27,722 nucleotides of DNA. It comes from Chara braunii. Taxonomy: Eukaryota; Streptophyta; Charophyceae; Charales; Characeae. A program made the position numbers and the translations under genes. Below the pieces are notes generated by a model that worked only from the letters and a program-made list of their open reading frames with translations, made no database searches and was not told where the DNA came from. This document shows positions 19,168 through 27,722 of this stretch, one piece after another; positions within the stretch are counted from its first letter, which is position 1; each line of letters starts with the position of its first letter. The stretch is taken from contig BFEA01000129.1 of assembly GCA_003427395.1 (NCBI GenBank), positions 1,234,052 through 1,261,773 of the forward strand. The letters are read 5' to 3'.

Positions 19168-19603
19168 TTTCTTGATGATTTTATCATCATTCTCGCTGCT
19201 TCTTTTGTTTTTTTTTCCGGCTGGCACATGACTTCGTAGCCATCGGAACTCTGTTTAAATTTTTGGCCTCAACAATGAGGGATAAGGGGGAAGTGAAGAA
19301 CCACTCCTCTCTCGTTTATAGCTGAGCCTGGATGTATCTGGTGGCTGCGCAAGAATTGGATGAGTGCTGATTCGTTCATCGGTACTTGTACGCATATAAC
19401 GCAGTGCTGAGCGCAGCTGGGCTTCTGTATACTTACAGGGCTTCTATGTGTTCCTCTTTATATAAGGAAATAGTAGATTAGCGCCGGCGGTGCTAGCAGT
19501 GCGAGCCCGCACACAAAGAAAGGGGGGAATTCACTGGAGAAGTTATAAAATGCCGCCACGACAAAACGTTCGTATTCATTTGCCCCCAAACGGGCCGAAA
19601 GGT
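19168..19603. other. Spacer with no supported gene
   Basis: Mixed composition with a short T tract near 19210. Nothing recognisable on either strand. Confidence 0.5.
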
Positions 19604-19818
19604 GCATGGCCTCCCAAAATGACTTTTGGGATCATTTTTGCACCCTTTAAAACACTTTCCCGCCATTTTACCGGCCCAGCCAGGGTGCAACCCCAAAAAA
19701 TGACTTTTGGCATGATTTTTGCACCCTGTAAAACTCTTTCCCTCCATTTCTGCACAGCGGGCGTTCACGGCCCAGCCAGGGTGCCAAAAGGACACGGAAA
19801 AGTCATTTTGGGGCCTGC
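19604..19818. mobile_element. ~215-bp MITE-like element
   Basis: The left end GCATGGCCTCCCAAAATGAC + TTTT and the right end (19796-19818), whose reverse complement starts GCAGGCCCCAAAATGACTTT, form terminal inverted repeats of about 23 bp. Inside, AAAATGACTTTTGG recurs at 19615 and 19696 and GGCCCAGCCAGGGTGC at 19672 and 19769. The open frame across it has no coding signal. Confidence 0.6.
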
Positions 19819-20023
19819 GACACTTTTTTTTCTGAAGAACTCCATGCAGCTGTGGAGGCTGTGCCTTTCTGACTGTCACACCTACCCACGCGTACAAAGC
19901 AAATCTGTTTTTTCCTTCTCAAAGCATTCGACGCTGCATGCGAAGGAGCTCCACCTCCCCTCGGTGCAGTCCTCACCCAGTCGGCTGTTAGTTTCTGGCA
20001 GGGAAATCCACACATAAAATGTG

Positions 20024-20090
20024 CTTTTCTTTTTTGTTTTTTGAAAAACCACACACGCACAGGGGTGGCCCATCTATTCTGGGGCGCATC
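20024..20090 (-). mobile_element. Diverged short retroelement tail
   Basis: On the minus strand GCGCCCCAGAATAGATGGGC then CACCCCTGTGCGTGTGTGG leads into an A-rich tail (plus T-rich 20024-20042). The AATAGATGG core is shared with the other three tails. Its hairpin is weaker. Confidence 0.5.
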
Positions 20091-20109
20091 AGTCCGGTTC
20101 CTTATTCCC

Positions 20110-20157
20110 GGCAAGCAGAACAGAAAAACTTTCGGCAAGCAGAACAGAAAAACTTTC
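20110..20157. repeat. Two 24-bp tandem copies
   Basis: GGCAAGCAGAACAGAAAAAC plus TTTC occurs twice head to tail without mismatch. Confidence 0.97.
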
Positions 20158-20270
20158 GACGACAAATAAAAACAGTGCACCCCACGGGTGGGGCACAGAG
20201 GATGTGCTCACCGCCAACGGGGAGACTCCCTTTGGTACCCAGTCATTGTTGATTCCCTCCCGTCTCCATC

Positions 20271-20468
20271 CCCCCCCCCCCCCCCCCCCTCCCTCCGCCA
20301 TTCCCCCCCCCTCCCTCCCCAAGGTCCCCCTACCCCTATGTTCGCGGCAGTTGGCCCCTCCCATCCCGCTCTCCACCTACCATTCCCTTGCTTTTCACTT
20401 CTTTACTTCTTTACTTATTTACTTTTATTTACTTTTATTTATTTATTTACTTATTTACTTATTTACTA
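20271..20468. repeat. C-rich tract and TTAC/TTAT low-complexity run
   Basis: A C run of about 17-19 bp (20271-20289) with CCCTCCC satellites up to about 20320, then TTTACTTATTTACT-type repeats from about 20397 to 20468. Confidence 0.9.
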
Positions 20469-20689
20469 TTACCATATTACTATTTTCTCTCAGTGTCTGT
20501 CATGTTTGGTATTCCTTGCCACTCCCTACTATAAAATGTGTTTTTAAAAATTTTGTTCTATTGTATAAAAGAATTCACAGCCCCTCCAACCCCCTCCTGT
20601 TCTGAAATGTGCAAAGGGAATATGTTTCAATTTTAATGCAAAGAGAATCCCTCGTGGGGAGTCATCGGAAGGCCCCTCAGCCTGGTGGT

Positions 20690-20810
20690 GACACGTACAC
20701 GTGAAAATAAATCCGTTTTTTTCTCTGTAGAAGGCTCCCCATCCGTTAGCCAGAGAATTTCTGGTTGTGACCCGTACACAATAAATCCGTTTTTCTCTGT
20801 GGAACAGAAT
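20690..20810. repeat. Imperfect direct repeat, ~76-bp period
   Basis: AATAAATCCGTTTTT followed by CTCTGT occurs near 20705 and 20781. Each is preceded by a GTGAC..GTACAC motif, which recurs once more near 20866-20879. Confidence 0.75.
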
Positions 20811-20896
20811 TCCGTGCATTGGGGCCGGTCACGCACCCCAACTGTCAGTCTGTGACATTCGAACTGTCACATGTACACAGGAAATGAAATTTTATG

Positions 20897-20899
<3 letters not shown>

Positions 20900-20960
<61 letters not shown>

Positions 20961-20961
20961 N

Positions 20962-21001
<40 letters not shown>
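20900..21001. repeat. Compound microsatellite (TC)n-N-(CA)n
   Basis: (TC)n runs to 20960, one N sits exactly at the switch (20961), and (CA)n runs to about 21000. Confidence 0.97.
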
Positions 21002-21003
<2 letters not shown>

Positions 21004-21472
21004 TGTATCATGTCATACAATGGATTTCAGAATGAACTATCAATTTTATTACCATTTGGTCTGTTTAATTGTCGTCACTTGAATGGATCGGTACTTTGTG
21101 GATGAGTCCTGATTGACGCTAATCAGAAGATCTTGATCATAATCATCGGCCCCCACAGTGGACATTCTGCGTCCCTATTCCTTCCACAGCCGGGTATACC
21201 AGATTGGCAGATTGCACAAGAACAGCCAACCCCTATGAGCTGACATTAAAAACAAGGACCGGTCATCCCTGCCCATTTATTGAATGTGCTAGTAGCAAGT
21301 AATCAACCTCATGTCCAAAATGAGTCAGCAGAGAGACTTTTCTGCCATAGCCCCCCCAATCCCTGCGCCCCACGCACCCCCTCATCGTGGTAGGAACACC
21401 CAATGTTCTCAGCTGGCGACGCTGGCGTCATCTCAAGCGACATTTTTCTCTTCTTCTTTTTCCTTTTTTTTT

Positions 21473-21507
21473 GGGGGGGGAGGGTGGGGTAAGGGGGGGG
21501 GGGGGGA
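21473..21507 (+). other. G-run cluster, potential G-quadruplex
   Basis: Four or more runs of at least three G within 35 bp (GGGGGGGG, GGG, GGGG and a long run of about 14 G). A further G run is at about 21541-21549. Confidence 0.6.
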
Positions 21508-21681
21508 AATTTCAGTTATGTAATGAACAAGTTTAAAAAGGGGGGGGGAGAAACAGGCACCAGCAAAAGAACGCGAGCCGAGTTTGGAAAGGCAATTATA
21601 AGAGCAGCGTGGCAGTTTGGACTCTGGAGTAAGCACCGATGTCATAAACTACAGACTGTTTTCCGCGCGGCCCCTCTTGAA

Positions 21682-21841
21682 CTGAAATGGCCATTTCAGA
21701 CTCGCGCTTACGCCGAAGTGCCACGCTGCTTTTCAACTGAAATGGCCATTTCAGACTCGGGCCGTGGTTTTGCAGGCAGCCTGAGTTCACTAACGGCCAA
21801 AAAACACAGTACGGCTATTTTGACTGAAATGGCCATTTCAG
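21682..21841. repeat. 18-bp palindrome present three times
   Basis: CTGAAATGGCCATTTCAG, a perfect palindrome, occurs at 21682-21699, 21737-21754 and 21824-21841, each followed by ACTCG. A degraded relative (AATTGCCGTTTCAAACTC) occurs near 23776. Both surroundings also share an AAACAGGCACC motif upstream (about 21553 and 23552). Confidence 0.95.
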
Positions 21842-21885
21842 ACTCGCGCCGTGACAACAGTGCTTTTAGTGTCTTTTTTGCTTAA

Positions 21886-23148
21886 AGTTTTTCTTCCAAA
21901 CTCAAAACCTCACACGGTCACACGTGTTTCTTTCTTGTTTTCGCCCGACATGTCTACCACAGAATGAAAAGTTGCCTCTTTGGTGGGAGTAGATAACCCA
22001 GTGACAAGGTCCACTTCCCCCGGTTCCCCGGTTTCTTCATGTCTGGCCATGGATTATAAAGATCAAAGGTCAGAAACGAACGTTCCTGATCTTTCAAGAG
22101 GTGATATCTCTGCACATCAACACATTTGCGTAACAGGTCCCCACGGGAGAGCTCAGGCTTAACAATCAGAGATCAGAGATGTATTAAACAATCAAAATGG
22201 CCAATCCATAAGGTGATAACTCCTAAATCAATCAATTCCTAAATAAATCAATCAATCTATAATGGATCTATCGAAGCTGTAAACAATCAAAGTTGGGTTG
22301 TCATCAACTGATCTATCAGTCTGAGAGCTGTATAGAGTGGAATGGTCAATCAATAAGGTGATAAATCCTATGTTAATTACTCTGGGTGGTTCCTGCTAAT
22401 GGGGTTGGTACTATGAGCATCCCCCATAAATTAATTAGCAGGTGGCTGCTATCTGATATGTCTATTCTATTGCTAGGGAGCTGCACTCCATCATCCCTTG
22501 TCACAGATTACCATTTTTTTTTAATTATTGTTTTTTTTTTTCCAGTGATTTGGGCCAGATTTTCGATGTATCGCGGGCGCAGTACCGTTCGAGGTATTAG
22601 GGTATGTTCATTGGAGGATGATTAAACCACAACATGGTCAGTTTACTCGTTGGAGGATATGATCAAATCACAACACATTATTTGAAGCTCAATTTCGTCA
22701 CGCCAGCAAAACTTTTCATTTTCAATCTTAACTAACAGACAGTTCCAACAACCTGGAGAAGCCGCATGAGTCGCAACGAGGGCTTTACTAGAGAAAGCAG
22801 CAAACAACCCAGACAAGCTTCATGAGTGGCAACTAGCTAACAGATAAGAGACTCCGAGCTGGGGGAAGAAAAGCAGCAGCAGGAGCAGGATAGAGATTTT
22901 GGGGATCCGCAAGGTTATCTAAAACACACCTGTCCCTAATCCATAGCCTGTTGTTAGAATCTAACAGTACCAATAATATACTACAAGTCGTTGTTTCCAA
23001 ATGCGATTGTTTGTTAACATTTCTTCTACAGTTCTACTTCGTCTATGCGAGAAGCAAATTGCTGTGAAAATAGAAAAAGATCTTCGCTAGGCTGGCATTA
23101 CCGCTTACCAAATATCTGAGCAAGAGACCTCCTCGTTATCATCGTAGT
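21886..23148. other. AT-rich spacer with no supported gene
   Basis: Contains short AATCAATC-type low-complexity stretches (about 22165-22375) and T runs near 22513 and 22530. No coding region, RNA gene or element boundary could be supported. Confidence 0.5.
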
Positions 23149-23470
23149 GTGTGTTGCTACTCCAGCGAGCAATCCATATTTCTAAGACTCCCTCAATCTA
23201 CCAGATAACAGAACTGAGTAAATTCCTGTGCATCTATCACCCCTTATCAGAAGAAGACCCCTCTTGGCCATTAATTTATCCTCAGGGGGGACTTGAATCC
23301 ATCCTACTGTGTGTTGCTACTCCAGCCAGCAATCCATATTTCCAGGACTCCCTCAATCTACCAGATAACAGAACTGGGTAAATTCCTTTGCATCTATCAC
23401 CCCTTTCAGAAGCAGATCCCTCTTGGCCATTAATTTATCCATAGGGGGGACTTGAATCCATCCTACTGTG
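23149..23470. repeat. 160-bp tandem duplication
   Basis: The unit starting GTGTGTTGCTACTCCAGC occurs at 23149 and 23309 with only a few substitutions and small indels, and ends GGACTTGAATCCATCCTACT. High similarity suggests a recent event. Confidence 0.95.
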
Positions 23471-23551
23471 TTCCCCCGAACACAACGGTCCCTCATTCTG
23501 ACATTACTATCGAAGTATCGAATGAGATAAAAAACCACGCGCCAGGAAAGA

Positions 23552-23706
23552 AAACAGGCACCGAGTTTGAAAGAGCAATGGAAGTACCAAAACAGGCACC
23601 GAGTTTCAACAAGCAATGGAAGAACCAACTACGGCGGCGTCAGGCAGGGTGTCATTACAATGGTCCGCCACGGGCAGGGTGTCATTACAATGGTCGACCC
23701 TGCCCG
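23552..23706. repeat. Short direct and inverted repeats
   Basis: AAACAGGCACCGAGTTT at 23552 and 23590 (38-bp period). GGCAGGGTGTCATTACAATG at 23643 and 23673 (30-bp period). The last is followed by an inverted GACCCTGCCCG near 23695. Confidence 0.85.
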
Positions 23707-23879
23707 TGGTGTCAGACTGGGACACAAAAAAAATAAAATGCCCCACGGATGCTTTTCTACGGAAATTCTGCCCCAAATTGCCGTTTCAAACTCACACTGT
23801 GATACCTTTGTGGGTGTGTGTTTTTTTCTTGCCTTTGCTGCTTTGCGAACTCAATACCTGCCCCGTCCGCCATGTTTTT

Positions 23880-23917
23880 CAAAAAAAAAAAAAAAAAAAA
23901 AAAAACAGAAAAAAAAG
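23880..23917. repeat. A-rich tract
   Basis: About 25 uninterrupted A, then CAG and eight more A. It could be the tail of a decayed plus-strand retroelement, but no body is recognisable. Confidence 0.8.
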
Positions 23918-23933
23918 GTGGTAACTTCAGTAG

Positions 23934-24096
23934 AGTAACAAAAACGAGTTATAATTGTACTATGGGGCAAGATACAGTTTGCAATTGCACTTGGGGAACC
24001 CTACCTGGCCAGAAAGTTGGGTTGTATACGTTGCCCGAACTGCAATTTGAAACTGTATCTTGGCCCATAGTGCAATTATAACTCATTCTTGTGACT
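23934..24096. mobile_element. 163-bp MITE/foldback element
   Basis: Arms of about 60 bp pair almost end to end: the left has GAGTTATAATTGTACTATGG and CAAGATACAGTTTGCAATTG, and the right arm carries the complements with a handful of differences. The loop is about 35 bp. No coding capacity. Confidence 0.85.
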
Positions 24097-24139
24097 CCCA
24101 CGTAGTTTCCCCCCAAAATAAACACTATCCCCTGGATTC

Positions 24140-24538
24140 TACTGCATCAGCAAGCTGTACTTCATCAATCTGCATGTCCATCAATCTGCATGTCCTCGCC
24201 TCATGCGACGTGAATCAACTTCTTCACTGTTTCGCAGGCGGCAGGACCGCTACGGTACATCACTATCACATCTCCTTCTCCGATGATACTTATCTCAATT
24301 GCAACAACAGTCAATGGAACAGCTGCTCTATCTTGCATACCTCCCTTGCGCTATGCACTCCGTGTCTTCAGCTCATGCGATAAGAATCAAGTCATTCCCT
24401 CTTTTGGATTACCCAGTTCGTGCGATGCATCTCTATCCCATCTCCTTTTCTCCGGAGACTTATCTCAGCTGCAGTCAATTACACTATGCAGGGGCCTCTG
24501 GTGGATTCTACTGCCACAGTTAATCAGACTGACTGCAG
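24140..24538. repeat. ~170-bp imperfect tandem repeat downstream of the kinase-like gene
   Basis: CTCATGCGA at 24200 and 24372 and CATCTCCTT at 24269 and 24439 are each about 170 bp apart with matching surroundings. In addition, 28 bp at 24140-24167 are identical to 24566-24593, which lie inside the 3' coding end of the gene (encoding DEVQLADAV). Part of the coding end has therefore been copied into its 3' flank. Confidence 0.8.
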
Positions 24539-27265
24539 TTACCTCAGCTTTGCACTGGACTCTAGTACTGCATCAGCAAGCTGTACTTCATCAGCAACTT
24601 CCTCTAAAACCGCAAGAACGCTCTGATCGCCTGTTCCCATGTTTGGCCGATGGCGCCTAGCGTGGCTGGCACACTGCAGTCCTACATGCGCCACTCGTTT
24701 CGCCAAGGCCAAGTCCCAATGCCCTGCGTTATGGTCCAGAGCATCCTGAAAGGACACATCATCTTCCACTGCTGCCTCAATTGTTTCATAAGCATCCGAG
24801 GTTTTCCCAACAAGGATCTCCAAGACTGTAATGCCAAACGCATAAACATCGGTCTTCTCATCCAAAGTCCTGGATCGCCAATACTCTGGCGCCATGTACC
24901 GAGAATTGCTATCTAGGAAAGCCGACATCGACTTTCCTACGGCTTGGGATCCTTCAGCAAATTCTTGGTGGATCAGAGCCTGGTCGACAGCGCCGAGCTT
25001 GGCGACAAGCTTGTCGTCCAGAAAGATGTTTGACGGCTTGATTGCACGGTGGATAATGGAACGACCTGTCGCCGACGGAGTAGAATGGAGAAAGAACACG
25101 GCTCGGGCAACCTGTGCGATGACACGCAATCGAACATACCATGGAAGGAATCCCCCTGTGGGCATCTGTCTGCAGGAGATCCTCTCCTCCACACTCCCAT
25201 TTGCCATGTGCTCATAGACAAGGCAGTTCCCTTCATAGCAGACTCCTAGAAGCATCAACAAGTGCGGGTGCCGGAGTGCCCTCAACCTATCCACCACCTT
25301 TTCCTTGAATGTGGCCTGCTCCTCCTCCTTCTCCTCCTCCTCTATCACCATAATTGTGCCAACCTTGATCTGCTTTACCACAACATCGCAGTCATTGAGC
25401 TTCCCAAGATAGGAGCACCCATAAGGGTCCACACAGGCACACTTCCGTTTGTCGTCAAAGTCCTCTGTCGCATCTTGCAGCTCTTTCAGGGAGTACTCCT
25501 GAAACACGCAAGTCTGTTTCGATTGCGCACTGGACACCGTTTGAGAAGAGCCCAATAGCATTTGTTGTGCAGCCGTGACTTCTTCGAGTCGCCTCTCCAG
25601 TTTCTCAAATTTCTTCAAGAGCGTGACCTCGAGCTTTCCGATACGCTGCGCTAGCTCCGCTCCATATCTCTCAGAGTCCTCCTGCGCCTTGACTTCTTTC
25701 TGTAGAATTGATTCCAATTCATGCAGTCTTTGCGAAGTTTTTCCCGACCTGTCCTCCACGACTGCCATCCTCATGGTCAACCCCTCTTTGACTTCAGTCT
25801 CCAGCTTTGCGATCCCCTGTTTGGATTCCTCCAGTGACTCCGCCATTTTCTTCGCCCTCTCAGCATCCACCTGATAGATTTTTGCTACTTGAATTTCGTG
25901 CGACGTCTTGTATTCCGACTTGACTCTGGAAACCTCACCCTCTCGCGTGTGAACCTCTTTCTGTAGCAGGGGTTCCAATTCACGAAAGTTTCGCGAAGCT
26001 TTTTCTAACCCGTCCTCCACAGCTGCCACCCTCTTGGACATCCCCTCTATGACCTTAGCCTCCAGCTTCTCGGTTTGCAGCTTGGATTGGTCAAGTCGTT
26101 CCGCCATTGCCACCCTCGCAGCCTCCAGCCGCTTTAGTTTTGCGGCTTGAATTCCATGTGCTCTCTTGCATTGTGACTTTGCTTTGGACGTCACCCTCTG
26201 AAGTCTCTTCTTAGAGACCAGTTTGAAAGCATCTGATTGACGCTCCAACTCTTCAATCTTGCTGATTGCATGCAATGTGTGCCCCTCAAGCACATCAAAG
26301 CCGCAATACTTGGCAATACCTCCGACGCCAATCGTGTTTGAATACCTGTGTGCAGCGATGCTGCCGATACTGCCGATTGCAGAGGAACAGGAGAAAACTA
26401 GTGTGAGGGTGACCTTACTCAAATTTATCATTGACAACCTCCAGACCTTGATTTCACCGTCGCTATCTCCGCTGATAAGGTATGGTAGATGTGGATGGAA
26501 AACAACTGAGGAGACCTGACCTTTGTGCCCCTCCACTTTGGCCGCGGTAATTCCATCCCTGTAGTTCCACACTCGGACACTACCGTCAGTACACCCAACG
26601 GCGAGCCATACCATGAGAGGCCAGCAGCAAAAATTAACTGCCAAGATCCCACAAGCGTCATCATGTGGAATGGTTCTCATGACAGTCCTTTTTTCAACAT
26701 CCCATACAGTGATAGGACCTTCACGCGAGAAAGCCGCCAACAGAGGCGGCTGTCCTGGACGAACTGCCAGCCCATCTATAACCTTGGAATGACCCCTTAA
26801 CGTATTCTCTTCCCATTCCTTACCCCAGTTGAGGACATATGCTTCTTCTGAATCAGCACAGCAGAAAAAAATATAAGGTGAGGTGGGATGTGCTGCCACT
26901 GACTGCTGATTATGACCGAAACAGAATTTTAAATTGGTTACGCTGGAACTCCTCAGTGTCCTCACATGAATCAGCTGTACTCTTGAAGTACGAATTTCCA
27001 TTACATCAATTCTGTCCGCGTACACCATCATAATCCAGTTCTTCTGTGATACAAATTTAGCGCATAGAATACCTTCTCTATCCGACCCGGACTGAAGCTC
27101 AGATTCGTAGTCATATAATACCATCTTACGACTGGGAATGACGCACAAAACCAGTGGCATGTCCGAGTGGAAATCGATGGCAACCGGTAAATCACCACAC
27201 TCATATATCATCCGATTGAACTTTTCCGCCAGCCGAAGAATGTTCCCTGTCTTGCAATCCTCCAT
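24539..27265 (-). CDS. WD40 - coiled-coil - kinase-like protein (predicted pseudokinase)
   Basis: 908 codons, no intron apparent, stop TAA at 24541-24539. The first in-frame ATG is 27265. The frame is open a further 33 codons to a TTG at 27364, with an in-frame TAG at 27379. Residues 12-279 form a WD40 region similar in style to beta'-COP, with blades ending VWDVEK, VWNYRD and VWRLS. Residues 364-449 and 450-535 are two copies of an 86-residue coiled-coil unit. Residues 588-882 are a plant receptor/U-box-type kinase fold: Lys631 in VVVKQIKV, LVYEHMANGS, IIHRAIKPSNIFLD, MAPEYW, TDVYAFGITVLEIL and RRHRPNM. The catalytic HRD Asp is Ala741, DFG is replaced by AVD (759-761), and the Gly-rich loop is lost (CVDPYGCSYLG). 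An acidic run (EEEEKEEE) sits in the N-lobe. Catalysis is therefore unlikely. A scaffold or regulatory role is inferred. Intronless structure could mean a retrocopy. Confidence 0.85.
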   Translation of the reverse strand: MEDCKTGNILRLAEKFNRMIYECGDLPVAIDFHSDMPLVLCVIPSRKMVLYDYESELQSGSDREGILCAKFVSQKNWIMMVYADRIDVMEIRTSRVQLIHVRTLRSSSVTNLKFCFGHNQQSVAAHPTSPYIFFCCADSEEAYVLNWGKEWEENTLRGHSKVIDGLAVRPGQPPLLAAFSREGPITVWDVEKRTVMRTIPHDDACGILAVNFCCWPLMVWLAVGCTDGSVRVWNYRDGITAAKVEGHKGQVSSVVFHPHLPYLISGDSDGEIKVWRLSMINLSKVTLTLVFSCSSAIGSIGSIAAHRYSNTIGVGGIAKYCGFDVLEGHTLHAISKIEELERQSDAFKLVSKKRLQRVTSKAKSQCKRAHGIQAAKLKRLEAARVAMAERLDQSKLQTEKLEAKVIEGMSKRVAAVEDGLEKASRNFRELEPLLQKEVHTREGEVSRVKSEYKTSHEIQVAKIYQVDAERAKKMAESLEESKQGIAKLETEVKEGLTMRMAVVEDRSGKTSQRLHELESILQKEVKAQEDSERYGAELAQRIGKLEVTLLKKFEKLERRLEEVTAAQQMLLGSSQTVSSAQSKQTCVFQEYSLKELQDATEDFDDKRKCACVDPYGCSYLGKLNDCDVVVKQIKVGTIMVIEEEEKEEEQATFKEKVVDRLRALRHPHLLMLLGVCYEGNCLVYEHMANGSVEERISCRQMPTGGFLPWYVRLRVIAQVARAVFFLHSTPSATGRSIIHRAIKPSNIFLDDKLVAKLGAVDQALIHQEFAEGSQAVGKSMSAFLDSNSRYMAPEYWRSRTLDEKTDVYAFGITVLEILVGKTSDAYETIEAAVEDDVSFQDALDHNAGHWDLALAKRVAHVGLQCASHARRHRPNMGTGDQSVLAVLEEVADEVQLADAVLESSAKLR

Positions 27266-27674
27266 CTTGATGATTGCTTTGAAATGCTTGCCACAGCTCC
27301 CACTTCGCGCATAGCAGGAGGTACGTCCACCGAGTGCTGGTGCACTATCTAGACTTGTTCCCAACAGCGCCCTCTCCTAGTTGTGTTGTGCCTGCTTGAC
27401 CGGTATTGTCTCAATTATCTGTCACACCCAGACCGCCACAGATTAAAAAAACGTGACAATCAATGAATGACCCATGCCCCAAACAGTTTTGCATGTGGGG
27501 AGAGACTGCCCGTCATAGGCAAGACTGTGGGGGGGGAATTACTGATCATTAGTCTTATTAAGTTCCTAGTACAGATAAAATAGTCAGGGGTTGAGTAAAT
27601 TAATGCGCTCAATAATTGCGTTTTCAGCTTTTAACCATCAGCCTGAAAAGGGCCTGAATCACCATGCGACCCCA

Positions 27675-27718
27675 GAAAAAAAAAAAAAAAAAAAACAATA
27701 CGGAAAAAAAAAAAAAAA
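27675..27718. repeat. Two A tracts at the window end
   Basis: About 20 A, then CAATACGG, then about 15 A. Upstream (27380-27674) there is only AT-rich sequence with no supported feature. Any promoter of the kinase-like gene would lie there, but no clear TATA box was recognised. Confidence 0.9.
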
Positions 27719-27722
27719 GCGA

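Noticed and set aside
23286-23310. GGGACTTGAATCC as a tRNA T-loop/B box
   Set aside because: No acceptor, D or anticodon stem could be built around either copy.
27266-27364. Start of the kinase-like gene at 27364
   Set aside because: The codon there is TTG. The first in-frame ATG is 27265. An upstream exon cannot be excluded.

Overview
This is repeat-rich nuclear DNA from a eukaryote, most likely a streptophyte plant or alga. The basis is the plant-style kinase-like gene, the plant-type zf-RVT LINE, a Myb/SANT-like transposon protein, intron-like splice acceptors and long (TC)n/(GA)n microsatellites. A charophyte such as Chara would fit, but that is inference from style and not a sequence match. 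There are no bacterial operons. One assembly gap (13371-14355) and two isolated Ns (15854, 20961) mark a draft scaffold.

Layout. 1-416 is a copy of 17389-17804 (one mismatch) that stops at an exact 19-bp Tn5/Nextera mosaic end (417-435), so the left end is a probable library or assembly misjoin. 734-1970 is a GC-rich minisatellite of about 28 hairpin-forming 44-bp units, organised as an A-B-C trimer of about 132 bp. 2084-3425 is a broken transposase-like gene. 3595-5064 holds two diverged tandem copies of an unrecognised gene module, both with in-frame stops. 5265-6606 is mostly microsatellite. 6765-7548 and 12420-13264 look like the two ends of one disordered/Myb-SANT gene split by a decayed LINE (7549 to about 12415, minus strand).

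13371-19170 is a mosaic of small elements: a complete type III hammerhead ribozyme on the minus strand (14400-14461) beside the gap, short poly(A)-tailed retroelements with a shared 3' stem-loop, three back-to-back foldback elements with matched terminal inverted repeats (15713-17554), and a 730-bp inverted repeat (18438-19167). 19604-24096 adds further MITE-like inverted repeats, a palindrome present three times and a 160-bp tandem duplication.

24539-27265 (minus) is the only long intact gene: an intronless-looking 908-codon protein joining a beta'-COP-like WD40 domain, an 86-residue coiled-coil unit present twice, and a receptor/U-box-type kinase domain that has lost the HRD and DFG aspartates, so it is predicted to be a pseudokinase. 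The rest of the window is mobile-element debris with no visible shared pathway. The strongest leads are the hammerhead ribozyme, the WD40-coiled-coil-pseudokinase, the retroelement tail family and the hairpin minisatellite.
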